64,000 nucleotides of DNA from positions 1,178,001-1,242,000 of the forward strand of contig UPZG01000001.1 in the NCBI GenBank assembly GCA_900538705.1, written 5' to 3'. Source of the stretch: an uncultured Porphyromonadaceae bacterium. Its GTDB lineage: Bacteria > Bacteroidota > Bacteroidia > Bacteroidales > Barnesiellaceae_A. The notes beneath the pieces are model-generated. The model was not told where the DNA came from, did no database searches, and saw nothing but the letters and a program-made list of their open reading frames with translations. The position numbers were made by a program, and so were the translations under genes. Position 1 is the first letter of the stretch; every line of letters begins with the position of its first letter. This document shows positions 27,250 through 34,999 of this stretch, piece by piece.

Positions 27250-29187
27250 TTACTTAATTGTTTTTAATACATCTTCGTTTATTACAACCGTTGCCTCATC
27301 GTTAAGACGTTCAACCCACTGTTTTTCGAGATATTCTTGATAATCGGCCGTTACTTGTCCACGTACATCGGTATAAGCCTCAGGCTTTTTCAATTTTTTG
27401 CCTGTAACAAAAACAACAGGCAATTTTTCATCTCGTTGTGCAGGCTCACCTTTGAATATCAACTCATCGACAATAGCATTATCTCCTTTGACGAATAATC
27501 CCTTCTGAATAGAAACTCGCGTCAAAGAATCGGTATTAAACTCTTTCTCTATTTCTGATACAGAATCGTCAAATGAGAACTTCTTCATGCGTTTTTTTAC
27601 CTCTCTTGCTACGGTATCATTAGCACATGATACTATAAAACCTTTATAGCGCGGTTCGTCCCAAGTATATCTTTTTTTATTCTTTTTGAAAAACCGGGCC
27701 AATCCTTCGGTGTCAGTCGATGCCTTTCCCCACACCTCTTTATTGCTTATCTCAAAAAGTAACATTCCATCGCGATACTCATTGATAAGGTTACGAAAAT
27801 CGGGATATTTCTTATCGAGATTTGACTTTTCCAACTCTATCACTCCTTGAGATGCCAGACGATCTACAGTATTAGCTACAGCCTGCTTGGCATCTTGGGT
27901 AGCAAAGATACGACTCTTCTCGAGTGTTGCAGCAACATCCGATGCTGTTATCTGCTTGTCACCATAGGTTGCCAATACGGCATTACTTTGCTCTAATGTC
28001 GCTACGAATGCAGAATCTGCTTTCCCTGTATGGCTTAATGCTGCAACTTTTTCCAATTGTACTGAATCACAGCAATAATTATATTGTTGTTTCAATTTAG
28101 CTATCATAGATTCTCGCGCCATACTGCCGCGCTCATCTCGGGCGATACGTTGCTCAAGAGAACTTCGCATCTGGTCAAATGGCAACAACGAACGGGTATC
28201 CAGCAATTTTATAATATGGAATCCGTACATAGAACGTACAGGTGCCGATATGTCGCCTTTCTCCTTCAATGCAAAAGCAGCATTCTCAAACTCTTTAACA
28301 AAATCGCCTACACCACACCATGGGAGCTCACCGCCACGACCAGCGTTTGACTTATCATCCGATTTTTCTCGTGCCAGAGTTGCAAAATCAGCTCCTTCTT
28401 GCAATTCTTTATATATCTCGTCGGCTTCTGCCTTCTTGCTGGCCACTTCTTCAGGAGTTGCATTCTTAGGTACCTGTATAAAGATATGGGCACACAAGCG
28501 TTCCCCCATATCGGGACGCACATTGTGTACTTTTATGATATGATAGCCGAAACGAGTCTCTACTAAATCTGACACTTCACCAGGTTTCATCGAGAAAGCT
28601 ACTTTTTCAAAAGGATATATCAACTTTCCACCTTTTACATAACCAAGATAGCCGCCACGACCTTTAGCACTGGGATCGTCTGAATATTTCTCAGCCAAAG
28701 CAGCAAAATCGGCTCCGGCACGAGCTTGTTGCATCACCTCTGTAGCCTTACGACGCACTTCCTCGCGAGCTGCAGCATCTGGGAGATTCATGGTCGAAAA
28801 GAGGATATGACTCATTTCCACATTCACTTTGAGACGGTCATAGGCTTCGTGCAAAAGTTTCTCTTCCATCTCACGGTCTATCAGATAGGGCTTTGCCAGT
28901 TCGTCTCGATAGCCGTTCAATTCGGTGCGAAATGCAGCTGTTGTATCTATATGAGCTTTCTCGGCAGCATCTACTTTAAGCTTATAATTGATAAAAAGAG
29001 GTAGATATTCGTCGATACTATTGGTATCTACTTGCTGCCGATTGTTCTTGTGGTAGATATACTCAAATTCCGATTTCGTAATATCTTTTCCATTGATTGT
29101 CATCAAGACAGGGTCATTCTCTTGAGCCCTGGCAAACATGCTTAATCCGGCAATGACAAATGCCGCCAACATCCATTGTCTTTTCAT
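27250..29187 (-). CDS. PpiC-type peptidyl-prolyl isomerase with two parvulin domains
   Basis: This 645-aa periplasmic protein has a signal peptide (MKRQWMLAAFVIAGLSMFARA). A SurA-like N-domain with GKDITKSEFEYIYHKNN is followed by two tandem rotamase domains: about 118-222 (VEMSHILFS...FGYHIIKVHNVRP) and about 228-330 (CAHIFIQVP...YGFHIIKLLDTR). A long helical C-terminal half follows. The two domains each keep the G-F/Y-H-I-I-K core. It opens the series of folding factors after guaB; a 135-bp gap leaves room for a separate promoter. Confidence 0.92.
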   Translation of the reverse strand: MKRQWMLAAFVIAGLSMFARAQENDPVLMTINGKDITKSEFEYIYHKNNRQQVDTNSIDEYLPLFINYKLKVDAAEKAHIDTTAAFRTELNGYRDELAKPYLIDREMEEKLLHEAYDRLKVNVEMSHILFSTMNLPDAAAREEVRRKATEVMQQARAGADFAALAEKYSDDPSAKGRGGYLGYVKGGKLIYPFEKVAFSMKPGEVSDLVETRFGYHIIKVHNVRPDMGERLCAHIFIQVPKNATPEEVASKKAEADEIYKELQEGADFATLAREKSDDKSNAGRGGELPWCGVGDFVKEFENAAFALKEKGDISAPVRSMYGFHIIKLLDTRSLLPFDQMRSSLEQRIARDERGSMARESMIAKLKQQYNYCCDSVQLEKVAALSHTGKADSAFVATLEQSNAVLATYGDKQITASDVAATLEKSRIFATQDAKQAVANTVDRLASQGVIELEKSNLDKKYPDFRNLINEYRDGMLLFEISNKEVWGKASTDTEGLARFFKKNKKRYTWDEPRYKGFIVSCANDTVAREVKKRMKKFSFDDSVSEIEKEFNTDSLTRVSIQKGLFVKGDNAIVDELIFKGEPAQRDEKLPVVFVTGKKLKKPEAYTDVRGQVTADYQEYLEKQWVERLNDEATVVINEDVLKTIK

Positions 29188-29322
29188 TCCTTTATCTTTT
29201 GCTTAGCCCATAACCATGAGCACGTTACTATTTGCTTTTCTATTGTCATAAAACGGGACAACAAACAAAAAATTGTCTGTCGCCCCGATATAAATAATTC
29301 TTAGTGCAATACATCACAGACT

Positions 29323-30795
29323 TTATCCGCGACTATAATTGGGAGCCTCACTCGTTATGTTTACGTCGTGCGGATGGCTCTCTGTTACACCGGCGGTCGT
29401 TATTCTCGTAAATTTGGCATTGTGTAACTCTTCTATGTTGTGAGCGCCACAATATCCCATACCCGAACGCAAACCACCTATCATTTGATAAACGACCTCA
29501 TATAACGTACCTTTATAAGGCACCCGTGCAGCAATACCTTCGGGCACAAGCTTCTTCACATCGTTTTCGCCCTCTTGGAAGTAACGGTCTTTTGAACCTT
29601 TCTCCATTGCTTCGAGCGAACCCATACCACGATATGATTTGTATTTACGGCCATTGTATATGATAGTTTCGCCCGGCGACTCCTCTACGCCAGCCAACAT
29701 TCCGCCTAACATTACCGAATATGCTCCTGCCGCCAAAGCCTTGACAATATCACCTGAATATCTGATACCTCCATCGGCAATCAAAGGAACGCCTGTACCC
29801 TCGAGAGCTTTTGCCACATCATATACGGCCGAAAGTTGTGGAACTCCCACTCCGGCAATAACGCGGGTCGTACATATAGAACCCGGACCAATACCTACCT
29901 TCACGCCATCGGCTCCGGCTTTTACCAAATACTGGGCAGCTTCGCCTGTAGCAATGTTACCTACCACGACGTCCAAGTCGGGATACTTGGCCTTAACTGC
30001 CTTCAATACGTCTACGACGCCCTTGCTGTGGCCATGAGCCGTATCTATAACTATGGCATCGACACCTGCTTCAACCAAAGCATCGGCTCGTTGCATAGAG
30101 TCTTTTGTCACACCTATACCAGCAGCGACACGCAGACGCCCCAGTTTATCTTTACAAGCATATGGTTTATCCTTGGCTTTGGTAATATCTTTATAGGTAA
30201 CCAATCCAACCAACCGACCATCTTTATCGACAACGGGCAACTTTTCTATTTTGTATCGTTGCAGTATATCGGCTGCTTGTTGCAAATCTGTTGACTGAGA
30301 GGTTGTAACCAAATTATCTTTTGTCATTACATCATCGACCAAAGAGTCTAAATTACGCTCAAAGCGTAAATCACGGTTAGTTACTATACCCACCAGCTTT
30401 TTGTCTTCATCGACAACAGGTATACCGCCTATGTGATACTCTTTCATAATAGCCAGAGCCTCAGCTACCGTAGAGCCACGAGTAATTGTCACAGGGTCGT
30501 ATATCATGCCATTCTCAGCACGTTTTACGGCATGTACCTGTCGAGCTTGCTCGGCAATAGACATATTTTTATGTATCACACCAATGCCACCCTCTCGCGC
30601 TATGGCAATAGCCAACTTTGCCTCGGTTACCGTATCCATAGCGGCCGAAACAATGGGGACATTCAAACTGATATTGCGTGAAAACCTTGTCGATAACTCG
30701 ACATTACGGGGAAGAACTTCGGAATAGGCCGGTATAAGAAGTACGTCATCAAACGTAAGCCCATCCATCACTACCTTATCTGCAATAAATGACAT
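29323..30795 (-). CDS. guaB: IMP dehydrogenase
   Basis: This 490-aa enzyme oxidises IMP to XMP, the committed step to GMP. The (beta/alpha)8 core begins FDDVLLIPAYSEVLPR. Tandem CBS domains are inserted at about 95-210 (VAEALAIMKEYHIGGIPVV and a second copy). The catalytic Cys is in GIGPGSICTTR, and the flap motif is GMGSLEAM. Length is standard. A TAnnTTTG element lies 27 bp upstream of the ATG. It precedes periplasmic folding genes, a recurring arrangement in Bacteroidota rather than a biochemical link. Confidence 0.97.
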   Translation of the reverse strand: MSFIADKVVMDGLTFDDVLLIPAYSEVLPRNVELSTRFSRNISLNVPIVSAAMDTVTEAKLAIAIAREGGIGVIHKNMSIAEQARQVHAVKRAENGMIYDPVTITRGSTVAEALAIMKEYHIGGIPVVDEDKKLVGIVTNRDLRFERNLDSLVDDVMTKDNLVTTSQSTDLQQAADILQRYKIEKLPVVDKDGRLVGLVTYKDITKAKDKPYACKDKLGRLRVAAGIGVTKDSMQRADALVEAGVDAIVIDTAHGHSKGVVDVLKAVKAKYPDLDVVVGNIATGEAAQYLVKAGADGVKVGIGPGSICTTRVIAGVGVPQLSAVYDVAKALEGTGVPLIADGGIRYSGDIVKALAAGAYSVMLGGMLAGVEESPGETIIYNGRKYKSYRGMGSLEAMEKGSKDRYFQEGENDVKKLVPEGIAARVPYKGTLYEVVYQMIGGLRSGMGYCGAHNIEELHNAKFTRITTAGVTESHPHDVNITSEAPNYSRG

Positions 30796-30821
30796 AATGA
30801 AGCATTAAATTTTATTGCATG

Positions 30822-30829
30822 CAAAGATA
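30822..30829 (-). promoter_or_regulatory. -7 promoter element for guaB
   Basis: TATCTTTG on the minus strand matches TAnnTTTG 27 bp before the guaB ATG. No TTTG is found at the -33 position. Confidence 0.5.
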
Positions 30830-30919
30830 AACATTTTTGCAGAACATATCTAGACACGATGAGCATTTTTACTATTTTTATTATGAATAAAATCTTCGCC
30901 ATGTGCATACAGCTATCCT

Positions 30920-30989
30920 ATACATAAAACCGGCCGATGCGTCACGCACCAGCCGACTGAACATATAACAAGTATGATGAAAAGGTTCT
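30920..30989 (-). ncRNA. Predicted small RNA or guaB leader attenuator
   Basis: A transcript of about 65-70 nt is predicted from a consensus promoter just upstream (30,996-31,026). It would end at a hairpin spanning 30,928-30,958 followed by TTTTATG on the minus strand. The stem has 14 pairs and a 3-nt loop (TGA). Four of the pairs are G-U in the minus-strand RNA but would be C-A mismatches in plus-strand RNA, so the structure is strand specific. No open frame of useful size lies inside. It might instead be an attenuator in a long guaB leader. I do not recognise a known RNA family. Confidence 0.45.
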
Positions 30990-30995
30990 TCGCTA

Positions 30996-31026
30996 CAAAT
31001 ATAAGTAAAATATTTTTATATACAAA
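30996..31026 (-). promoter_or_regulatory. Consensus Bacteroidota promoter for the small transcript
   Basis: TTTG (31023-31026) and TATATTTG (30996-31003) on the minus strand are separated by exactly 19 nt, as good a match as the tig and tsaC promoters. It is about 200 bp from guaB. Confidence 0.7.
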
Positions 31027-31029
31027 CAT

Positions 31030-31050
31030 TTTCGCGATAAAATCGCGAAA
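31030..31050 (-). terminator. Hairpin at the end of the signalling operon
   Basis: TTTCGCGAT (31030-31038) pairs perfectly with ATCGCGAAA (31042-31050) over a 3-nt loop. It lies about 190 bp after the last gene of the operon and directly before the small-RNA promoter. Confidence 0.5.
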
Positions 31051-31241
31051 TAAATATAAAAATTTAGTTACAACGACTATTTTTACTATAATCAGACAAA
31101 AGAAATAGTTTCTAACACTTACAACAAATAATGAAATCTTACATAAAACTATTATGTTTCATCAACAATATATCGCCCGATGTAAAAACGCACATGTAAA
31201 TACTACTATTATTAGCTTGACTGATGCAAATGCAAAGAGTT

Positions 31242-32051
31242 TCAATCAAACACTACGCGCGGATTCATCAATGAAGGAGACTTCCATTCTATACCATAAT
31301 CTCTCAAAACGCGAGCTTTTGTCGTCCAATAGGTAAAGCAATGACCCATTCGCTTAGGCTCATCGGCCAACCCTTCATTAACCTTCGCTTCAACCTCGTC
31401 TATAACCTTCTCCCACAGTTCGGTATACTCAACCGGGTCTACTTTAAGGAGTCCATCGGCTGGCGCCCTCTTTATAGCATCTATCTTATCGCTACTCAGT
31501 AATTCCAATATATCTGTTTCTACAACTTTATACCATGTATCACACTGTGTCAAGAGCGAAAGGTTTAGCATCTTTTCGGCCATTGCTTCGAGCTCCTCCC
31601 TGTCGGGCTCTGGTAACAATTTCTCATATCCGATTCTTAAGACAATAAGTTTCATCATCAAACGCGGATGCCCTGTTCCTTGCAAGCAATAACATATACG
31701 AGCTATCACCTGCGAATACGCCTGCAACTTTTCGGCGTCTTTCACAAATAACCCTACAAGCCTATCGTATATCTCTTGAGCCAATGGAGCTATACACCAA
31801 CCTTTAGATGTATGCCAATATGTTTCGGCAAGCAAACAATCACACATCAGCAAATCGTCGAGATGACACTCTTCATAGTTATCATTCAGAAGCAATGTGC
31901 GTATTGTTTCAAACACTATACACCCCAGTTTATAGTACTCGGCACTATCGGCCTCGACACTATCTTGGATAGAGAGAATCCGCTCTATTTTGTCTTTTAC
32001 CGACAACTCTTTATTCTCTACTACCAATTTTATATCAGTTTCTCTATTCAT
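31242..32051 (-). CDS. Hypothetical helical protein, last gene of the signalling operon
   Basis: This 269-aa cytoplasmic protein has no signal peptide or membrane segment. It is predicted to be almost wholly alpha-helical and is rich in Glu, Leu and Asp, with several Cys residues (CDCLL, CYCL). I recognise no domain. It begins 13 bp after the DUF1963 gene and so is probably the final product of the operon. A C-terminal aromatic segment (HCFTYWTTKARVLRDYGIEW) stands out as the most distinctive part. It could be a scaffold or substrate of the system. No function is claimed. Confidence 0.65.
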   Translation of the reverse strand: MNRETDIKLVVENKELSVKDKIERILSIQDSVEADSAEYYKLGCIVFETIRTLLLNDNYEECHLDDLLMCDCLLAETYWHTSKGWCIAPLAQEIYDRLVGLFVKDAEKLQAYSQVIARICYCLQGTGHPRLMMKLIVLRIGYEKLLPEPDREELEAMAEKMLNLSLLTQCDTWYKVVETDILELLSSDKIDAIKRAPADGLLKVDPVEYTELWEKVIDEVEAKVNEGLADEPKRMGHCFTYWTTKARVLRDYGIEWKSPSLMNPRVVFD

Positions 32052-32064
32052 GCCCTCAGATACA

Positions 32065-32712
32065 TTACATGGATATCATAAATCCTCGCACACGCGAGAA
32101 GCATTTTTTTTTCAAATCATTGGGAGCTATCAAAAAATAGAAGACACCATCGTCCATAAAACGAAGGGTAAAATCATCAGCTTCATCTGTATCTACCTGC
32201 AACAATACTTTCCACCCTTCACATGGAGCATCCCAGTCATCCCACGGAATCATAAAGGGCAAACCTAACAATTTGTGACCATCACAATCTTCTCTTCCCT
32301 TGTCACTATATTGCCATTCTATACGCCGGCAAGGCAAGGCCATAGGCATATCGTCTTCGTCTATGAGTATTTTTGTTTCTATGCGCGGTAACTCTTCAGG
32401 AGCAATATATATTACTCTGACATCATCTGCAGGCCATACACCTTCACCGGGGACATCGGGGTCGTCATAACCAAGATAATAATCTATGCGGGCAAAAAAA
32501 CACAACAATCCTTCTTTAGGAAGGGGTGTATCATATATAGCCAAGTCAGAACAATTTATTTGGCAAATAAAGGTCAACGGATACTCTTCTCCATCCTCGC
32601 CTATGTAATGTGGATATTCCATATCAACAGGCAGCTCAGGATTTCCCCACCATTTGCTTTGTCCAAAAAGCTTATCATCACCGGCTGGATGCAAAGAGAT
32701 TTTTACTGTCAT
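32065..32712 (-). CDS. DUF1963 (YwqG-like) protein
   Basis: This 215-aa soluble protein matches the DUF1963/YwqG pattern. SKWWGNPELP lies near residue 19, FICQINCSDL near 48, PKEGLLCFF near 64, LLQVDTDE near 170, and FMDDGVFYFLI near 184. The family is widespread and of unknown biochemical function, often found with regulatory or toxin-immunity genes. It lies 41 bp after the PP2C phosphatase gene and 13 bp before the last gene. An adaptor or protein-binding role is possible, but that is only context. Confidence 0.8.
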   Translation of the reverse strand: MTVKISLHPAGDDKLFGQSKWWGNPELPVDMEYPHYIGEDGEEYPLTFICQINCSDLAIYDTPLPKEGLLCFFARIDYYLGYDDPDVPGEGVWPADDVRVIYIAPEELPRIETKILIDEDDMPMALPCRRIEWQYSDKGREDCDGHKLLGLPFMIPWDDWDAPCEGWKVLLQVDTDEADDFTLRFMDDGVFYFLIAPNDLKKKCFSRVRGFMISM

Positions 32713-32753
32713 ATTACTGCTTTTAAAAGTTAACTCATCCTCACAATATAACG

Positions 32754-33680
32754 CTATCGGTTTTTCGTTTTATCCGGTTTTAAGATAGCATTTGCATTAT
32801 TACTGGGAGCCGATCTATCTACCGATACTGATTTTGTTGCCATATCAGTATCATCGTCAAGATTATTCTCATTTAATTCCGTCGTATCCGTATCGAACTT
32901 CTCGTTCGTATTGGTTTCATCGTCAGCATGAGCTTCTTCACAAACCGTCAAAAGAATAACACTTATATTATCACGTCCTCCAGCTTGTTTGGCAGCAGCT
33001 ACAAGAGCCTCTACATCGGCATTGCCTATCAATAACGATGCTATTTCTTCATCAGAAAGCATATCGCTCAATCCATCGGAACATATCAAAAACCGGTCAT
33101 CCGATATAAGCTGAGAAGTCATCTCCTCAACATCGGCAAAGACTTTACCACCAGCGCCCAATGAATTGTATATCAAATTGGATGGTTGTGACATATCGCC
33201 TGTCAGTTCACGCATGGAGTGGTCTACCGATAGCTGCTTGAGCATACCATTTCTAAAACGATACAAACGGCTATCGCCTATATTGATACGGAACATTTTA
33301 CCTTCATACGCAAACATGCCTACCATTGTCGTTCCCATCCCGGCATACTCGCGATGTTCATCGCCAAAACTTATTATCTCGGCATGCATTTCTGCAACCC
33401 ACGACTTCACTCGAGCGACCAGCCTGTCGACCGACAACCCGGCAGGCAATCCGGTAAAAAAGGAATCAAAAGATTTTACAGCCATTTCACTGGCTATCTC
33501 ACCACCTTCGTATCCGCCCATACCATCGGCCACAATTGCCGTAAAACGCGACATAGGCTGTAACTCTATTTCAAAACTGTCAACAGCATCTCTATAAAGC
33601 CCTCCTGTCAGCAAGGCGATATCTTCGTTGTTGGTACGTACACTTCCTACATCACTTGCAACCTGACACTGTAATATCAT
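32754..33680 (-). CDS. PP2C-family Ser/Thr protein phosphatase
   Basis: This 308-aa metal-dependent phosphatase carries all the PP2C motifs: RTNNED (Glu19, Asp20), VADGMGGYEGG (Asp52), GTTM, NIGDSRLYR, ICSDGLSD (Asp202) and GGRDNIS (Asp237). The catalytic domain ends near 248. A tail of about 60 residues is acidic and low in complexity. The extreme C-terminus, ILKPDKTKNR, echoes the DKTLKPD repeats of the kinase in the same operon. It should reverse phosphorylation by that kinase. It lies 13 bp after the FHA gene. The family call is firm; the substrate pairing is inferred. Confidence 0.93.
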   Translation of the reverse strand: MILQCQVASDVGSVRTNNEDIALLTGGLYRDAVDSFEIELQPMSRFTAIVADGMGGYEGGEIASEMAVKSFDSFFTGLPAGLSVDRLVARVKSWVAEMHAEIISFGDEHREYAGMGTTMVGMFAYEGKMFRINIGDSRLYRFRNGMLKQLSVDHSMRELTGDMSQPSNLIYNSLGAGGKVFADVEEMTSQLISDDRFLICSDGLSDMLSDEEIASLLIGNADVEALVAAAKQAGGRDNISVILLTVCEEAHADDETNTNEKFDTDTTELNENNLDDDTDMATKSVSVDRSAPSNNANAILKPDKTKNR

Positions 33681-33693
33681 AACTTCTCCATTT

Positions 33694-34317
33694 TTATTCT
33701 ACAATAAATTCGAGCGTAGCTATACGGACTTTATCTCCAATAGAGATAGGAGCTGGGACATTTGCCGATAAGCTATTGCCATTGACCATTGTACCATTGG
33801 TAGACCCCAAGTCGGTAATAGTCCATCCTTGAGCCGAGGCTGCAAGACTGGCATGAGTTCCCGATACATAAGGTTGATTACTAAACAACTGCGCATATTC
33901 GCCATTACGACGGCCGATGATGGCTCCATCTTTCAACATAAGCGTAATACCGGCAGACCGGCACACCAACCTTGTAGCTACCACATTGTCTCTCAAGGTC
34001 GATTGCATGCCAGGCTGTGCAGATGGCTTTGAGGTAGATTGGCTCATATTCCCACCTGTCACTACAGGAGGTTGTTGATTGGGAACAGCACTATTACTAC
34101 TTGCCGGCGTTCCATTGGCCGTGTTAGAAGCAACCGGCTGTGACGAAGCCCCCTTGCTGGCCGGGACAAGAGGTGTGCGGCATTTAGAACAAAATTTACC
34201 TTTCCCGAAAATATGACATTTGGGACAGTACATCAATTCCGCACCGCATTGATCACAATAGAAACTATCGTTTTCTATATCTTTACTACAATGAGGACAT
34301 TTTACGAGATCACTCAT
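33694..34317 (-). CDS. Double zinc ribbon plus FHA domain protein
   Basis: This 207-aa protein is a phosphothreonine reader. Cysteines 7/10 with 21/24, and 31/34 with 43/46, form two zinc ribbons. A flexible Ser/Pro/Asn/Gln-rich linker spans about 50-105. The FHA domain covers about 112-207, with conserved GRR (135-137), SGTH (152-155), STNG (172-175) and NG (179-180), the residues that contact phosphothreonine. It is flanked by the AAA+ pseudo-enzyme and the PP2C phosphatase. Its natural partners are phosphorylated threonines in the kinase repeats or other operon products. That pairing is inference. Confidence 0.9.
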   Translation of the reverse strand: MSDLVKCPHCSKDIENDSFYCDQCGAELMYCPKCHIFGKGKFCSKCRTPLVPASKGASSQPVASNTANGTPASSNSAVPNQQPPVVTGGNMSQSTSKPSAQPGMQSTLRDNVVATRLVCRSAGITLMLKDGAIIGRRNGEYAQLFSNQPYVSGTHASLAASAQGWTITDLGSTNGTMVNGNSLSANVPAPISIGDKVRIATLEFIVE

Positions 34318-34440
34318 ATCAAAATGGTCTTAATAAATCGATTATCGGGCTTATATCACCCATAATTACAAACATTGTTATCTATACCGGTAAATGCCAT
34401 TGCCATGCCGACGCAAGCTTCTATTTACCTGCTCTTTTAC

Positions 34441-34971
34441 TCATTCTCCAAAAACAATAGTTTTATTGAAACGCAAGGCAATACGCCTATCCGATTCTAA
34501 CCATTGCTGCATTTCTGACGAGCTTCCTGCCGCAATACATACTACACGACCTTTGGCCTCATCTAAATTTGCTATTATGGCATCCATGGCTTCCTTGCCG
34601 AAATAATCATTATCACCCAACTTAAGAGAATGAGCATTACCGATAAATAACACTCCACCATTCGCTTTTTGGAAAGTATTATTTACCAGAGTCTTCGACA
34701 TCCCTACGTATGAACCTACAAGGTCGGCTCTCGACACGGTCACCACTTTATCGGTAGACAACATACCCTCGGCAAATAAAATCTCAGCCATCATACGAGC
34801 TGCTGTACTCATATCTGCCACAGAGTCGCCCATAAAGAGATAATTATCGAAAAAACGACCCATATTTCCACCTCGGTTTTTCTCCATTCTTATATCAGAG
34901 ACCTTGTCCTCTATTTCTTTCTTAAAAGAATCGTACCCCGGCAACTGAGCCAGCATTTCTTTATAATCCAT
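34441..34971 (-). CDS. AAA+ core domain without an ATP site (pseudo-ATPase)
   Basis: This 176-aa protein aligns by eye with the fourth AAA+ domain of its upstream neighbour (RRF/SRF-N-K-T-I strand, MQxWL, GMLxxxKVV, the DL..-Y-G segment). The Walker A site reads GDSVADMSTA instead of GNPGTGKTT, and Walker B reads FIGNAH instead of FIDEAY. Both ATP-binding and hydrolysis residues are lost, but the arginine-finger position (Arg167) is kept. The helical lid domain is missing. ATG at 34969-34971 is chosen; an in-frame TTG at 35007 would overlap the upstream stop. It lies 28 bp downstream of the four-AAA gene. Confidence 0.82.
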   Translation of the reverse strand: MDYKEMLAQLPGYDSFKKEIEDKVSDIRMEKNRGGNMGRFFDNYLFMGDSVADMSTAARMMAEILFAEGMLSTDKVVTVSRADLVGSYVGMSKTLVNNTFQKANGGVLFIGNAHSLKLGDNDYFGKEAMDAIIANLDEAKGRVVCIAAGSSSEMQQWLESDRRIALRFNKTIVFGE

Positions 34972-34999
34972 ATAATCAATACAATTAATTGTTAAATTA

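Larger units (their letters stand above)
30796..31241. other. 446-bp intergenic region upstream of guaB
   Basis: No convincing coding frame exists here. The region holds the guaB -7 element, a predicted small transcript with its own promoter, and a short perfect hairpin that probably ends the signalling operon. The stretch 31,051-31,241 is A/T rich and shows nothing I can assign. Confidence 0.7.

Noticed and set aside
30796..31241. Purine riboswitch in the guaB leader
   Set aside because: No three-way junction with the conserved purine-riboswitch loops was found; only a simple hairpin is present.
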